Source of the DNA: Polaromonas sp.
GTDB taxonomy: Bacteria; Pseudomonadota; Gammaproteobacteria; Burkholderiales; Burkholderiaceae_C
Assembly: GCF_030680935.1 (NCBI RefSeq)
Contig: NZ_JAUXUP010000052.1
Span: 1-36,494 of the forward strand
Direction of reading: 5' to 3'
DNA: 36,494 nucleotides
Under the pieces are notes generated by a model. It ran no database searches. It saw only the letters and a program-made list of their open reading frames with translations, and was not told the origin of the DNA. A program made the position numbers and the translations under genes. Below are positions 16,366 to 25,372 of the stretch, one piece after another (within the stretch, counting starts at the first letter, position 1; each line of letters starts with the position of its first letter).

Positions 16366-17635
16366 AGCGCGCCGGCCGATGCAGGCGGTCCATACCCAGC
16401 CCTTCCATGTCGATCTCGGGCGTTCTGGCAGCGATCAGGTCAGAGATGACCCGCGCACTCCCGCAACTGAGCGCCCAGCCGCTGGAGCCGTGGCCCAGGT
16501 TCAGCCACAGGCCGGGCAGGCCACTTGCGCCAAGAATGGGCGGACCGTCCGGCAGCATGGGCCGTGCGCCTTTCCACTCCTGCACATGGGCGGCGCTGTT
16601 GGAGGTTTGGGCGGCGCCGGGAAACCAGTCCTGCAACACCTTGTACAGCGTCTGCAACGACGATGCACGCTTTTTGTCGACTGCGCCGCCGATTTCAGCG
16701 CTGCCCGCCACCCGCACGCGATTGCCCAGGCGAGAAATGGCAACCTTGTAGCGTTCGTCCATCAGGGCGCTGCGCGGTGCATTCAGGGGCTCGCGGATCG
16801 AGGCGCTGATCGAGTAGCCGTACACGGCCGCCATGGGAATTTTGATGCCCAGCGGCCCGAGCAGTGCGGCTGAGTGCAGGCCCGCGCAGAGCACCACGGC
16901 ATCGAAGCGGCGTTGAGCGGTTTCTCCCGCTATCAAAAAAGTAGCTGGTTGTGCAAGGTCCAGATGGGCTACGGCCTTGTTGAACTCAAAACTCACACCC
17001 GACTGCTGGGCCTGGGCCTTCAGTAACAGGGCAAACTGGCGGCAGTTGGCCACCTCGTCATCGGGCAGGTGGATGGCACCCAGAAAAGGTGTGTGCGGGT
17101 TCAAGGCGGGCTCCAGCTTGCGCGCTTCGTCGGAGCCGACCTGCCGAAAAGCGACGCCGGCATCGCGCAACACCTGCAGGCCGGGCTCGACCATGCGAGC
17201 GTCGGTCTCAGCGCGCAGCAGCACCATGTAGCCGCTGCTGCGGTCGTATTCGAGCTGTTGGTCGGCGGTGATCTGGTGCAGCCGCTGGCGGCTGTAGAAA
17301 GCCAGGCGCTGCAGGCGCGCCCGATTGGCCATGTAGGTTTCGAGTTTGCAGGCGCGCCACCACTTCCACATCCATGCCAGCTCACTGCCGGTCAGCGGCA
17401 GGCTCAGTCGCACCGGTGCATGGCGGCCCAGCAGATGCCCGATGACCTTGGCCGGCATACCGGGTGCTGCCCAGGGGGTCACGTAGCCGGGCGCGATCAC
17501 GCCTGCGTTGGCGAAACTGCTTTCCTCGGCGGCTGCCCCGCGCCGCTCGAACACCGTTACCTCGTGGCCGTCCGACGCCAGTTCCCAGGCGGTAGTAATG
17601 CCGATGATGCCGGCGCCAATGACAGCGAGCTTCAT
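16364..17635 (-). CDS. dadA: D-amino acid dehydrogenase DadA-like, FAD-dependent
   Basis: A 423-aa DAO-family flavoenzyme that would oxidise D-amino acids such as D-alanine to the keto acid, passing electrons to the respiratory quinone pool. The N-terminus MKLAVIGAGIIGITTAWELA holds the dinucleotide-binding GxGxxG motif, and E30 region TVFERR the ribose-binding acid; SSFANAGVIAPGYVTPWAAPGMP matches DadA. The C-terminus has the second FAD contact region GHGSSGWALSCGSAR. The sequence around residues 217-236 (LAQPATFLIAG) is encoded by a copy of the dispersed element. Substrate is inferred; no dadX racemase gene is adjacent. Confidence 0.9.
   Translation of the reverse strand: MKLAVIGAGIIGITTAWELASDGHEVTVFERRGAAAEESSFANAGVIAPGYVTPWAAPGMPAKVIGHLLGRHAPVRLSLPLTGSELAWMWKWWRACKLETYMANRARLQRLAFYSRQRLHQITADQQLEYDRSSGYMVLLRAETDARMVEPGLQVLRDAGVAFRQVGSDEARKLEPALNPHTPFLGAIHLPDDEVANCRQFALLLKAQAQQSGVSFEFNKAVAHLDLAQPATFLIAGETAQRRFDAVVLCAGLHSAALLGPLGIKIPMAAVYGYSISASIREPLNAPRSALMDERYKVAISRLGNRVRVAGSAEIGGAVDKKRASSLQTLYKVLQDWFPGAAQTSNSAAHVQEWKGARPMLPDGPPILGASGLPGLWLNLGHGSSGWALSCGSARVISDLIAARTPEIDMEGLGMDRLHRPAR
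16929..16985 (-). repeat. Dispersed two-hairpin element, copy D, inside dadA
   Basis: The reverse complement of copy B aligns here (GCTATC...GTAGCTG...TGGGCT..GGCC). Element orientation follows the dadA coding strand and it is read as LAQPATFLIA, in the same frame as the other intragenic copies. Confidence 0.6.
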
Positions 17636-17698
17636 GTTCGACGCCCGAAAAAGGGGCAGAAAAGGCGAAAAACAGGTAGATGCATGGTTTGTTCAGTT

Positions 17699-17752
17699 AA
17701 ATCAGGTTCAGGCCCAATGCCCGTGTGCGTACCAAGCTATCAGTTTTGTAGC
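17699..17752 (+). repeat. Dispersed two-hairpin element, copy G
   Basis: AAATCAGGTTCAGGCCCAAT, then GTGCGTACCAAGCTATCAG and TTGTAGC; follows the consensus with the GCTA...TAGC end hairpin. Confidence 0.6.
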
Positions 17753-17837
17753 GGTTGTGAACCGGATCGGGCCCGGGGCAGGACATCCCGGGGCGGGTTT
17801 GCAGGGGCGGCGTGAGGGGTCGAGGAGGGCGGGATGT

Positions 17838-17843
17838 TATACT
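17838..17843 (+). promoter_or_regulatory. -10 box of the rpsB promoter
   Basis: TATACT in GGATGTTATACTCAGC, about 148 bp before the rpsB ATG; the -35 is poorly matched. Transcription from here would give a leader of about 135 nt. Confidence 0.55.
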
Positions 17844-17848
17844 CAGCG

Positions 17849-17971
17849 GGTTGTGCAAAAGGCAATTTCGCCAGGCGCGCAATAAATCGCAAATCAGCCA
17901 ATCAAGGTGTTGCCCGCGAGACTTTTGAGAATAAAGCTTTCGGGTGATAAGCGCTGATTTTAGACACAACC
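17849..17971 (+). promoter_or_regulatory. Structured rpsB leader
   Basis: GGTTGTG (17849-17855) is complementary to CACAACC (17965-17971), and inside it AAATCAGC (17891-17898) is complementary to GCTGATTT (17953-17960). The outer stem ends 3 bp before the Shine-Dalgarno GGAG (17975-17978). S2 is known to repress rpsB-tsf through the rpsB leader in E. coli; a comparable role here is inferred. Confidence 0.5.
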
Positions 17972-17985
17972 TTTGGAGTAAATCT

Positions 17986-18738
17986 ATGTCAACAAGCATG
18001 CGTGAAATGCTGGAAGCCGGCGTCCATTTCGGTCACCAAACCCGCTTCTGGAACCCGAAGATGGCCCCGTATATCTTCGGCCATCGCAACCGTATCCACA
18101 TCATCAACCTCGAAAAATCGTTGCCGATGTTCGAGGAGGCGATGAAGTTCGTCAAACAACTCTCCGCCAACCGCGGCACCATTTTGATGGTCGGCACCAA
18201 GCGCCAGGCCCGCGAGCTGGTTTCTGCCGAAGCCAAACGTGCCGGCGTGCCGTTTGTTGACCAGCGCTGGCTGGGCGGCATGCTGACCAACTTCAAGACG
18301 GTCAAGACCTCGATCAAGCGCCTCAAGGAAATGAAGGCCCAGCAGGAAGTTGGCCTGGACACCCTGAGCAAGAAAGAGCAACTCACGTTCAAACGTGAAA
18401 TGGAAAAACTCGAAAAGGACATCGGCGGTATCCAGGACATGAATGCCCTGCCTGACGCGATTTTCGTGATCGACGTGGGCTTCCACAAGATCGCCATCCT
18501 TGAGGCCAAGAAGCTGGGTATACCGCTGATCGGCGTGGTGGATTCCAACCACTCGCCCATCGGCATCGATTACGTGATCCCCGGCAATGATGACTCGTCC
18601 AAGGCTGTGGCCCTGTACGCGCGCGGCATCGCCGACGCCATCATCGAAGGCCGTGCCAGCGCCGGCAATGAAGTCGTCAAGATGGTCTCGGCCGAAAGCA
18701 CCGACGAATTCGTCGAAGTGGAAAACGCCGCTGCCTGA
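17986..18738 (+). CDS. rpsB: 30S ribosomal protein S2
   Basis: S2 binds late to the 30S subunit, near the S1 site. The 250-aa protein begins [20 protein letters not shown] and has the S2 signatures ([46 protein letters not shown]). The frame is open from GTG 17944, but ATG 17986, 7 bp after GGAG, gives the standard start. It heads the rpsB-tsf unit; a strong terminator separates it from tsf, as in the attenuated E. coli operon. Confidence 0.98.
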   Translation: MSTSMREMLEAGVHFGHQTRFWNPKMAPYIFGHRNRIHIINLEKSLPMFEEAMKFVKQLSANRGTILMVGTKRQARELVSAEAKRAGVPFVDQRWLGGMLTNFKTVKTSIKRLKEMKAQQEVGLDTLSKKEQLTFKREMEKLEKDIGGIQDMNALPDAIFVIDVGFHKIAILEAKKLGIPLIGVVDSNHSPIGIDYVIPGNDDSSKAVALYARGIADAIIEGRASAGNEVVKMVSAESTDEFVEVENAAA

Positions 18739-18763
18739 TTGGCCCGGCCCTGCGCCTGACGCG

Positions 18764-18790
18764 AAAAAGGGGCTCGCGTAGCCCCTTTTT
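18764..18790 (+). terminator. Rho-independent terminator between rpsB and tsf
   Basis: AAAAAGGGGCT-CGCGT-AGCCCCTTTTT: a 6-bp GC stem extended by A/T pairs and ending in a T run, 26 bp after the rpsB stop. Probably partial, lowering tsf relative to rpsB expression. Confidence 0.9.
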
Positions 18791-18853
18791 CACAGCCTTG
18801 TCAAAAGGCACACGTATTTATTTGAAGTCAACACGACACACGGAGAACTGAAG

Positions 18854-19768
18854 ATGGCAATCACAGCAAGCATGGTCGCAGAGTTGCGCGCAAAAACCGA
18901 CGCCCCGATGATGGAGTGCAAAAAAGCGCTGACCGAAGCCGAAGGCAACTTTGAAAAAGCCGAAGAAATACTGCGCGTCAAGCTGGGCAACAAGGCTGGC
19001 AAGGCTGCGTCCCGCATCACGGCCGAAGGCGTGATCGCGTACCACAACGAAGGTGGCATAGGCGCGCTGGTCGAGATCAACTGCGAAACCGATTTTGTCA
19101 CCAAGAACGACAGCTTCCTGGCCTTCACCGACGCGGTGGCCAAAGGCATCGTCAAGAACAATCCGGCTGACGTGGCCGCCATCGGCGCGATGCCGCTGAG
19201 CCTGGACGGCTTTGGCCCGACGGTCGAAGATGTGCGCAAGGGCCTGATCGGCAAGATCGGCGAGAACATGAGCGTGCGCCGTTTTCAGCGTTTTGAGAGC
19301 AGCAAGCTCGCCTCGTATCTGCACGGCACGCGCATCGGCGTGGTGGTGGAGTTTGACGGCGACGAGACGGCTGCCAAAGACGTGGCCATGCATGTGGCGG
19401 CCATGAAGCCCGTTTCCCTGTCCAGCGACCAGGTGCCCGCAGAACTCGTCGCGCGCGAGCGTTCGGTTGCGGCGGCAAAAGCGGCTGAAGATGCTTCTGT
19501 CGCTGTCGCCGCCGGCAAACCGGTGCAGTCGCCCGAAATTGTTGCCAAGCGTATCGAGGGCGGTGTTCAGAAATACCTGAAGGAAGTCAGTCTGCATAAC
19601 CAGTCTTTTGTCAAAAACGACAAGCAGACTGTCGAGCAGATGCTCAAGGAAAAAGGCACGGTTGTGAAGTCTTTCACGCTCTATGTCGTGGGTGAAGGCA
19701 TCGAGAAAAAAGTAGACGATTTTGCGGCTGAAGTGGCCGCCCAGGTGGCCGCTGCCAAAGCGGCCTGA
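18854..19768 (+). CDS. tsf: Elongation factor Ts
   Basis: EF-Ts is the nucleotide exchange factor of EF-Tu. The 304-aa protein begins [26 protein letters not shown], including the UBA-like N-terminal domain and the conserved [12 protein letters not shown]; the core has the TDFV motif ([13 protein letters not shown]) that contacts EF-Tu helix D. ATG 18854 follows GGAGAACTGAAG. It sits between rpsB and pyrH as in most proteobacteria. Confidence 0.97.
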   Translation: MAITASMVAELRAKTDAPMMECKKALTEAEGNFEKAEEILRVKLGNKAGKAASRITAEGVIAYHNEGGIGALVEINCETDFVTKNDSFLAFTDAVAKGIVKNNPADVAAIGAMPLSLDGFGPTVEDVRKGLIGKIGENMSVRRFQRFESSKLASYLHGTRIGVVVEFDGDETAAKDVAMHVAAMKPVSLSSDQVPAELVARERSVAAAKAAEDASVAVAAGKPVQSPEIVAKRIEGGVQKYLKEVSLHNQSFVKNDKQTVEQMLKEKGTVVKSFTLYVVGEGIEKKVDDFAAEVAAQVAAAKAA

Positions 19769-19831
19769 TTGCGCCTGCTGACCCGAAAGGCCGCTAAACT
19801 TACGCCCATAAAAAAAACAGGAAACCCACTC

Positions 19832-20542
19832 ATGCCAGCCTACAAGCGAATCTTGTTGAAACTTTCAGGTGAAGCCTTGATGGGAGACGATGCCTTCGGT
19901 ATCAACCGCGCAACGATTGTGCGCATGGTTGAGGAAATTGCCGAAGTCACGCGCATGGGCGTTGAAGTGGCTGTGGTCATCGGTGGGGGCAATATTTTTC
20001 GCGGTGTGGCGGGCGGTTCGGTGGGCATGGACCGTGCGACCGCCGATTACATGGGTATGCTGGCTACAGTGATGAATGCGCTGGCCCTGGGCGACACCAT
20101 GGACAAGGCCGGTCTCACGCCGCGGGTGATGTCTGCCATTGGGATCGAGCGGGTGGTGGAGCCGTATGTGCGGCCCAAGGCGCTTCAGTACCTGGAAGAA
20201 GGCAAGGTCGTCATCTTTGCGGCGGGTACCGGTAATCCTTTCTTCACCACCGACACGGCTGCTGCCTTGCGCGGCGCCGAAATAGGTGCCGAAATCGTCC
20301 TCAAGGCCACCAAGGTCGATGGCGTGTACAGCGCCGACCCGAAGAAGGACCCGACCGCCACGCGTTACACCAACATCAGCTTTGACGAGGCCATCGGCAA
20401 GAACCTGGAAGTGATGGATGCGACGGCGTTTGCGCTGTGCCGTGACCAGAAGCTGCCGATCAAGATTTTCAGTATTTTCAAACACGGCGCGCTCAAGCGT
20501 GTGGTGCAGGGCGAAGACGAAGGAACGCTGGTCCACGTCTGA
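19832..20542 (+). CDS. pyrH: UMP kinase PyrH
   Basis: PyrH phosphorylates UMP to UDP and belongs to the amino-acid-kinase fold, unlike eukaryotic UMP kinases; the enzyme is hexameric, activated by GTP and inhibited by UTP. The 236-aa product begins [20 protein letters not shown] with the ATP-binding KLSGEAL, then [11 protein letters not shown], the UMP-site [18 protein letters not shown], and [19 protein letters not shown] 19832, behind ACAGGAAACC, is favoured over an upstream TTG at 19769. It follows tsf by 63 bp. Confidence 0.97.
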   Translation: MPAYKRILLKLSGEALMGDDAFGINRATIVRMVEEIAEVTRMGVEVAVVIGGGNIFRGVAGGSVGMDRATADYMGMLATVMNALALGDTMDKAGLTPRVMSAIGIERVVEPYVRPKALQYLEEGKVVIFAAGTGNPFFTTDTAAALRGAEIGAEIVLKATKVDGVYSADPKKDPTATRYTNISFDEAIGKNLEVMDATAFALCRDQKLPIKIFSIFKHGALKRVVQGEDEGTLVHV

Positions 20543-20610
20543 AGCGGATCGATGGCCAGTCCATCCAAATCAAAGTTTGCAAAACAAGGATCCATCCGGA
20601 GATAACCATC

Positions 20611-21171
20611 ATGAGCATTCCCGATCTCAAAAACAACGCCGAGCAGAAAATGCAGCAATCGGTGGAGTCCTTCAAGAGCGCCCTGACCAAAATTCGCACT
20701 GGTCGGGCCAATCCGGGTCTGCTTGACACCGTACAGGTCGACTATTATGGCGCCATGGTGCCGATCAGCCAGGTGGCAAACGTCTCGCTGCTCGATGCAC
20801 GCACCATCAGCGTCGCTCCCTGGGAAAAAGGCATGGGTGCCAAGATTGAGAAAGCAATTCGCGACTCGGACCTCGGCCTCAATCCGGCTTCGCAGGGTGA
20901 CCTGATTCGCGTTCCGATGCCAGCCATGACCGAAGAGCGCCGCAAGGAGCTGACCAAGGTGGTGCGATCGGAAGGTGAACACGCCAAGGTGGCCATCCGC
21001 AATTTGCGCCGGGACGCCAACGACGGCGTGAAAAAGCTGGTCAAGGAAAAACTGGCTTCGGAAGATGACGAGCGCCGTGCCCACGACGAGGTCCAGAAGT
21101 TCACTGATCGTTTCATTGCCGAAGTCGACAAGCTGGTCGCGGGCAAGGAACAAGACATCATGGCGGTCTGA
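20611..21171 (+). CDS. frr: Ribosome recycling factor
   Basis: RRF with EF-G splits post-termination ribosomes. The 186-aa product matches the family length and motifs: [41 protein letters not shown], and the C-terminal helix with the [10 protein letters not shown] pattern. ATG 20611 is preceded by CGGAGATAA. It lies 68 bp after pyrH and 27 bp before uppS. Confidence 0.97.
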   Translation: MSIPDLKNNAEQKMQQSVESFKSALTKIRTGRANPGLLDTVQVDYYGAMVPISQVANVSLLDARTISVAPWEKGMGAKIEKAIRDSDLGLNPASQGDLIRVPMPAMTEERRKELTKVVRSEGEHAKVAIRNLRRDANDGVKKLVKEKLASEDDERRAHDEVQKFTDRFIAEVDKLVAGKEQDIMAV

Positions 21172-21198
21172 TCTGACCGCCGTGGCCTGATCGCCGAC

Positions 21199-21939
21199 AT
21201 GGCCAAAACAGACTCCACTGCCATTCCCCACCATGTTGCCGTCGTGATGGATGGCAACGGTCGCTGGGCAACCAGGCGCTTCCTGCCGCGTATTGCCGGC
21301 CACAAGCAGGGCGTGGACGCACTCAACCGCTGCGTGCAGGCCTGTATGGCCCGCGGTATCGGTGTGCTGACCGTTTTCGCCTTCTCATCCGAGAACTGGA
21401 ACCGTCCCGCCGACGAAGTCTCGGGCCTCATGGAACTGCTGGCGCTTTCCCTGGCACGTGAAGTGCCGTCGCTCCAGGCCAACGGTGTGCAGCTTCATTT
21501 TGTCGGCGACCGTCAGCGTCTGTCCGACAGATTCCAGGCCGGGTTGACACAGGCGGAGCAGACCACCTCGGACAACCAGCGCTTGATCCTCAACGTCTGT
21601 TTCAACTATGGTGGGCGCTGGGATATCGCGCAGGCGGCCCGCAAACTTGCCGCTGAAGGGCAGGAGATCACCGAACTGGCCCTGGACCGTGCCCTGGCAC
21701 TGGCGCATGTGCCGGATCCGGACCTCTTGATCCGTACCGGCGGCGAAATGCGCATCAGCAACTTTCTGCTGTGGCAGGCGGCGTATTCCGAACTGCATTT
21801 TTCCGACAAGCTCTGGCCTGACTTTGATGACGCTGCACTGGACGAAGCGATTGCGGTGTACCGCAGCCGCGAGCGGCGTTTTGGCCAGACCTCCGACCAG
21901 ATTGGCGGCGGCAAGTCCCTCACCACGAAAGCCGCCTGA
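21199..21939 (+). CDS. uppS: Undecaprenyl diphosphate synthase UppS
   Basis: UppS adds eight isopentenyl units to farnesyl diphosphate in cis configuration, giving the lipid carrier for peptidoglycan and O-antigen. The 246-aa product has the catalytic aspartate D18 in VVMDGNGRWA, GHKQGVDALNR, the FAFSSENWNRP loop and the C-terminal RTGGEMRISNFLLWQ with AYSELHF. The stop TGA overlaps the cdsA ATG by one base (TGATG), indicating translational coupling. Confidence 0.97.
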   Translation: MAKTDSTAIPHHVAVVMDGNGRWATRRFLPRIAGHKQGVDALNRCVQACMARGIGVLTVFAFSSENWNRPADEVSGLMELLALSLAREVPSLQANGVQLHFVGDRQRLSDRFQAGLTQAEQTTSDNQRLILNVCFNYGGRWDIAQAARKLAAEGQEITELALDRALALAHVPDPDLLIRTGGEMRISNFLLWQAAYSELHFSDKLWPDFDDAALDEAIAVYRSRERRFGQTSDQIGGGKSLTTKAA

Positions 21940-22775
21940 TGCTCAAGCAACGCGTGATCACCGCCCTGGTGCTATTGGCCATCCTGCTGCCGGCCCTGTT
22001 TTATCCAAGCCCCGTGCCTTTTGCACTCGTCGCGCTGCTGTTGATAGCGGCGGGCGGCTGGGAGTGGGCACGTTTGAATGCTTACGGCCCCCTGAGTGCC
22101 CTGGGGGCCGGGTTTGCCTGCGTTCTGCTGTGCGGCATGTCCTGGGACTTGGGGTTGCTGGACAGGCCTTTGCCTTTGCCGTGGCGCCTGGCCGGCGCGG
22201 CCTGGGTGCTGGTGGGGGCATGGCTGCTGCGCGGCGGTGTAGCCGGCTGGCCGCGTATACCCCAGTTAGTTCGCCTGAGCGTGGGCGTGTTGGCCCTCTG
22301 GCTGGCCTGGCTGGCGGTGGCGCAGGCGCGCTTCATCGGCATTGAGTTTTTGCTCTCGGTATTGTTGCTGGTGTGGGTGGCGGACATTGGTGCCTACTTC
22401 GCCGGCAAAGGGTTTGGCGGGCGTTTCAGCAAAGGCAAGCTGGCGCCAGCCATCAGCCCTGGTAAAAGCTGGGAGGGCGTCTGGGGCGGCATGGTCGGTG
22501 TACTGTTGCTGTGTGGTGTCTGGCTGGCCCTGGATACGACCGGGCAGAGCCTGTACGCGCGGCTGGCCGCACAGCACGGTCTGGCGTTTACCTTGCTGGC
22601 CATGATTTTTCTGGCAGCACTCAGCGTGGTAGGCGATCTGGTGGAATCGCTGATCAAACGCAGTGCGGGTGTCAAGGACTCCAGCGGTTTGCTGCCTGGC
22701 CACGGCGGCGTGCTGGACCGGGTCGATGCGCTGTTGCCGGTGCTGCCGCTCAGCATGATGCTGATAAGCGTCTGA
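21939..22775 (+). CDS. cdsA: Phosphatidate cytidylyltransferase CdsA
   Basis: CdsA makes CDP-diacylglycerol from CTP and phosphatidate at the inner membrane. The 278-aa product is strongly hydrophobic with about six to eight predicted membrane segments; the family signature region is seen as SLIKRSAGVKDSSGLLPGHG followed by GVLDRVDAL. Another conserved patch is SPGKSWEGVWGG. Start overlaps the uppS stop by one base and dxr begins 9 bp after its end. Confidence 0.96.
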   Translation: MLKQRVITALVLLAILLPALFYPSPVPFALVALLLIAAGGWEWARLNAYGPLSALGAGFACVLLCGMSWDLGLLDRPLPLPWRLAGAAWVLVGAWLLRGGVAGWPRIPQLVRLSVGVLALWLAWLAVAQARFIGIEFLLSVLLLVWVADIGAYFAGKGFGGRFSKGKLAPAISPGKSWEGVWGGMVGVLLLCGVWLALDTTGQSLYARLAAQHGLAFTLLAMIFLAALSVVGDLVESLIKRSAGVKDSSGLLPGHGGVLDRVDALLPVLPLSMMLISV

Positions 22776-22784
22776 CAGGACCGT

Positions 22785-23966
22785 ATGAAAAGACAAAGCG
22801 TCACGGTGCTGGGGTCGACCGGCTCGGTCGGTGTCAACACGCTGGACGTGATCGCCGGCCACCCTGATCATTTCGAGATTTTTGCGCTCAGCGCTTCCAC
22901 CCAGACCGAGTTGATGTTGGCGCAATGCATGCGTTTCAAGCCGCACTACGCCGTCATGGTCAGTGGGCCACACGCTCGCGATCTGGCGCAAAAATTGAAG
23001 TCAAATGGGCTTGAAACCCATGTTCTTTCAGCTCCGGATGCTCTCGAATTCATAGCGTCCGACGAGCGTGTGGACATCGTGATGGCGGCGATTGTCGGTG
23101 CGGCGGGCCTGGCGCCCTGCATGGCCGCAGCGCGGGCCGGCAAGCGGCTGCTGCTGGCCAACAAGGAAGCGCTGGTGGTCGGCGGTGAAGTCTTCATGCA
23201 GGCTGTGCGTGAGGGCGGTGCCCAGTTGTTGCCGATTGACAGCGAGCATTCCGCCATTTTCCAGTCCCTGCCGGAAGACCCGGCGGTCTGGGCCGAACGC
23301 ATTGACAAAATCATCCTGACCGCATCGGGTGGCCCGTTTCGCACCCGCGCGCCGGCCACTTTGCGCGATGTCACGCCCGATGAGGCCTGCGCCCACCCTA
23401 ATTGGGTCATGGGCCGCAAGATTTCAGTGGATTCCGCGACCATGATGAACAAGGCGCTGGAGGTGATCGAAGCGCGTTATCTTTTTGGCCTGAAGTCCGC
23501 GCAGATTGAGGTGGTCATTCATCCGCAGAGCATCATCCACTCGATGGTGCAGTACCGCGACACCTCGGTCGTGGCGCAGCTCGGTACGCCCGACATGCGG
23601 GTGCCCATTGCCTACGGCCTGGCATGGCCTGGACGGATCACGTCGGGCGCACAGGCGCTCGATTTTCGTGCGCTGTCCACCATGACCTTCGCCGCACCCG
23701 ATAACCAGCATTTCCCCGGTCTGCCGCTGGCCTGGGAGGTGCTTGACGCGCCGACCGGGACGCCCGCGATACTCAACGCAGCCAATGAGGTTGCGGTGGC
23801 AGCTTTTCTCGACAGGCGCATACGGTTTGACCAGATTCACCTTGTAAATCGCGGAACTCTGGATGCTGTACACGCTTCTCAAGTTCATGGAATCGAGGAT
23901 TTGCTGTCGCTGGACGCGCAAGCGCGTGTTGCGGCCGTGGCGATTGCAGGAAAGATGACGAATTGA
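22785..23966 (+). CDS. dxr: 1-deoxy-D-xylulose 5-phosphate reductoisomerase Dxr
   Basis: Dxr carries out the committed second step of the MEP isoprenoid pathway (DXP to MEP, NADPH-dependent) and is the target of fosmidomycin. The 393-aa product has the nucleotide-binding VLGSTGSVGVNTLDV at the N-terminus, AAIVGAAGL, LANKEALVVGGE, metal/substrate site PIDSEHSAIFQ, and ASGGPFRT. It supplies isoprenoids used two genes upstream by UppS. Bases 23000-23056 resemble the dispersed element. Confidence 0.97.
   Translation: MKRQSVTVLGSTGSVGVNTLDVIAGHPDHFEIFALSASTQTELMLAQCMRFKPHYAVMVSGPHARDLAQKLKSNGLETHVLSAPDALEFIASDERVDIVMAAIVGAAGLAPCMAAARAGKRLLLANKEALVVGGEVFMQAVREGGAQLLPIDSEHSAIFQSLPEDPAVWAERIDKIILTASGGPFRTRAPATLRDVTPDEACAHPNWVMGRKISVDSATMMNKALEVIEARYLFGLKSAQIEVVIHPQSIIHSMVQYRDTSVVAQLGTPDMRVPIAYGLAWPGRITSGAQALDFRALSTMTFAAPDNQHFPGLPLAWEVLDAPTGTPAILNAANEVAVAAFLDRRIRFDQIHLVNRGTLDAVHASQVHGIEDLLSLDAQARVAAVAIAGKMTN
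23000..23056 (+). repeat. Possible dispersed element, copy H, inside dxr
   Basis: Same length as copy B and matching it at 32 of 57 positions, mostly at the ends (GTCAAAT...GGG, GAATTCATAGC). Weakest of the eight; coding strand orientation and frame agree with the other intragenic copies. Confidence 0.35.
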
Positions 23967-23979
23967 CAGGAGTTTTGCC

Positions 23980-25359
23980 ATGTTGACCTTGGTCGCCTTT
24001 GTGGTTGCCCTCGGCTTGCTGATTGCCGTGCATGAATACGGCCACTACCGGGTTGCCGTGGCCTGTGGTGTGAAGGTGCTGAAGTTTTCTGTCGGTTTTG
24101 GCAAGCCGATTTACACCTGGAAGCTGAAAAACAGTCCGACTGAATTTTCCATCGGCATGTTGCCGCTGGGCGGCTACGTCAAGATGCTCGATGAGCGTGA
24201 AGCGCCGGTGGACCCGTCCGAGCGTCACCTGGCCTTCAACAACCAGCCTCTGCGCTCGCGTACCGCGGTGGTTGCTGCCGGGCCTGCGGCCAATTTGCTG
24301 TTGGCCATCCTTTTGTACGCCATCGTTAACTGGAGCGGTCTGCAGGAGCCCCAGGCATTGCTCGCCAGTCCGGTGGCCGGCTCCATCGCCGAGCGTGCAG
24401 GCTTGCGCGGCGGCGAGCAGGTGCTTCAGGCGGGGTTTGACGACGAGTCCTTGCAGGAGGTGCGATCTTTTGAGGACCTGCGCTGGCGCCTGACCCAGGG
24501 CGCACTCAGTGGCCGCGATGTGCGGCTGCTGGTCAGTAGCGACCTGGCGCCGGCGGCTTCCGCACGGGACGGCGCGCCAACCTCTGGCCGCAGCGTGTTA
24601 TTGAAACTGAGCGAGCTCAACGCCGCTGACGCCGATGCCCAGCTGTTTCGCAAGATTGGTATTGTCGGACCGCTGACCCAGCCGGTGATTGGCGACATCA
24701 TGCCGGGGAGCGCGGCCGAAAAGTCCGGCATGCAAAGCGCGGATGTAGTCTTGCGTGTCGGTGAACGAACCGTCGTCGATGGCCAGCAGCTGCGCGAAAC
24801 CATCCGGGCGGCGGGTGGCCGGACACAGACCTGGCAGCTGTTGCGCGCCGGACAGGCCCTGTCGCTTGCGGTGACGCCGGACGTCAAACAGGAAGGCGGG
24901 CAGGCTGTTGGGCGCATCGGCGCTTATGTGGGCGCGCCGCCTGCCATGGTCACGGTGCGCTACGGGCCGCTGGACGGCTTGTGGAATGGCGCGCTGCGGA
25001 CCTGGCAGGTCTCGGTGCTTACCCTGAAAATGATGGGCAAGATGGTGATCGGTGAGGCGTCACTTAAAAACCTCAGTGGCCCTCTGACGATTGCCGACTA
25101 CGCCGGCAAGTCAGCCAGCCTGGGCTGGACCGCGTACCTGCTGTTTCTGGCCCTGATCAGCGTCAGTCTGGGGGTGCTGAATTTACTGCCTTTGCCGGTT
25201 TTGGATGGTGGGCACCTGATGTATTATCTTTGGGAGGCGATAACCGGCAAAAGCGTGTCGGACGCGTGGATGGACCGGTTGCAGCGCGGGGGCGTTGCTA
25301 TCCTGCTGGGCATGATGTCTGTTGCCCTGTTTAACGATGTCTCCCGGCTTTTGGGATAA
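23980..25359 (+). CDS. rseP: Site-2 protease RseP
   Basis: RseP is the inner-membrane zinc metalloprotease that makes the second cut in anti-sigma factor RseA, releasing sigma-E, and also removes some signal peptides. The 459-aa product has zinc motif HEYGH (residues 18-22) in the first membrane helix, two PDZ domains (about 115-190 and 220-300), and LDGGH (D409) in a later membrane helix. ATG 23980 follows GACAGGAG. It overlaps the longest bamA frame, but bamA proper starts 13 bp downstream. Confidence 0.96.
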   Translation: MLTLVAFVVALGLLIAVHEYGHYRVAVACGVKVLKFSVGFGKPIYTWKLKNSPTEFSIGMLPLGGYVKMLDEREAPVDPSERHLAFNNQPLRSRTAVVAAGPAANLLLAILLYAIVNWSGLQEPQALLASPVAGSIAERAGLRGGEQVLQAGFDDESLQEVRSFEDLRWRLTQGALSGRDVRLLVSSDLAPAASARDGAPTSGRSVLLKLSELNAADADAQLFRKIGIVGPLTQPVIGDIMPGSAAEKSGMQSADVVLRVGERTVVDGQQLRETIRAAGGRTQTWQLLRAGQALSLAVTPDVKQEGGQAVGRIGAYVGAPPAMVTVRYGPLDGLWNGALRTWQVSVLTLKMMGKMVIGEASLKNLSGPLTIADYAGKSASLGWTAYLLFLALISVSLGVLNLLPLPVLDGGHLMYYLWEAITGKSVSDAWMDRLQRGGVAILLGMMSVALFNDVSRLLG

Positions 25360-25372
25360 CACCATTTTTTTC

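Larger units (their letters stand above)
17636..17985. other. Intergenic region between dadA and rpsB
   Basis: 350 bp without a convincing gene. It holds element copy G (17699-17752), a GC-rich stretch (17760-17830), the rpsB -10 box and the rpsB leader. dadA reads out to the left and rpsB to the right, so the dadA promoter should also lie here; no clear one was seen. Confidence 0.7.
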
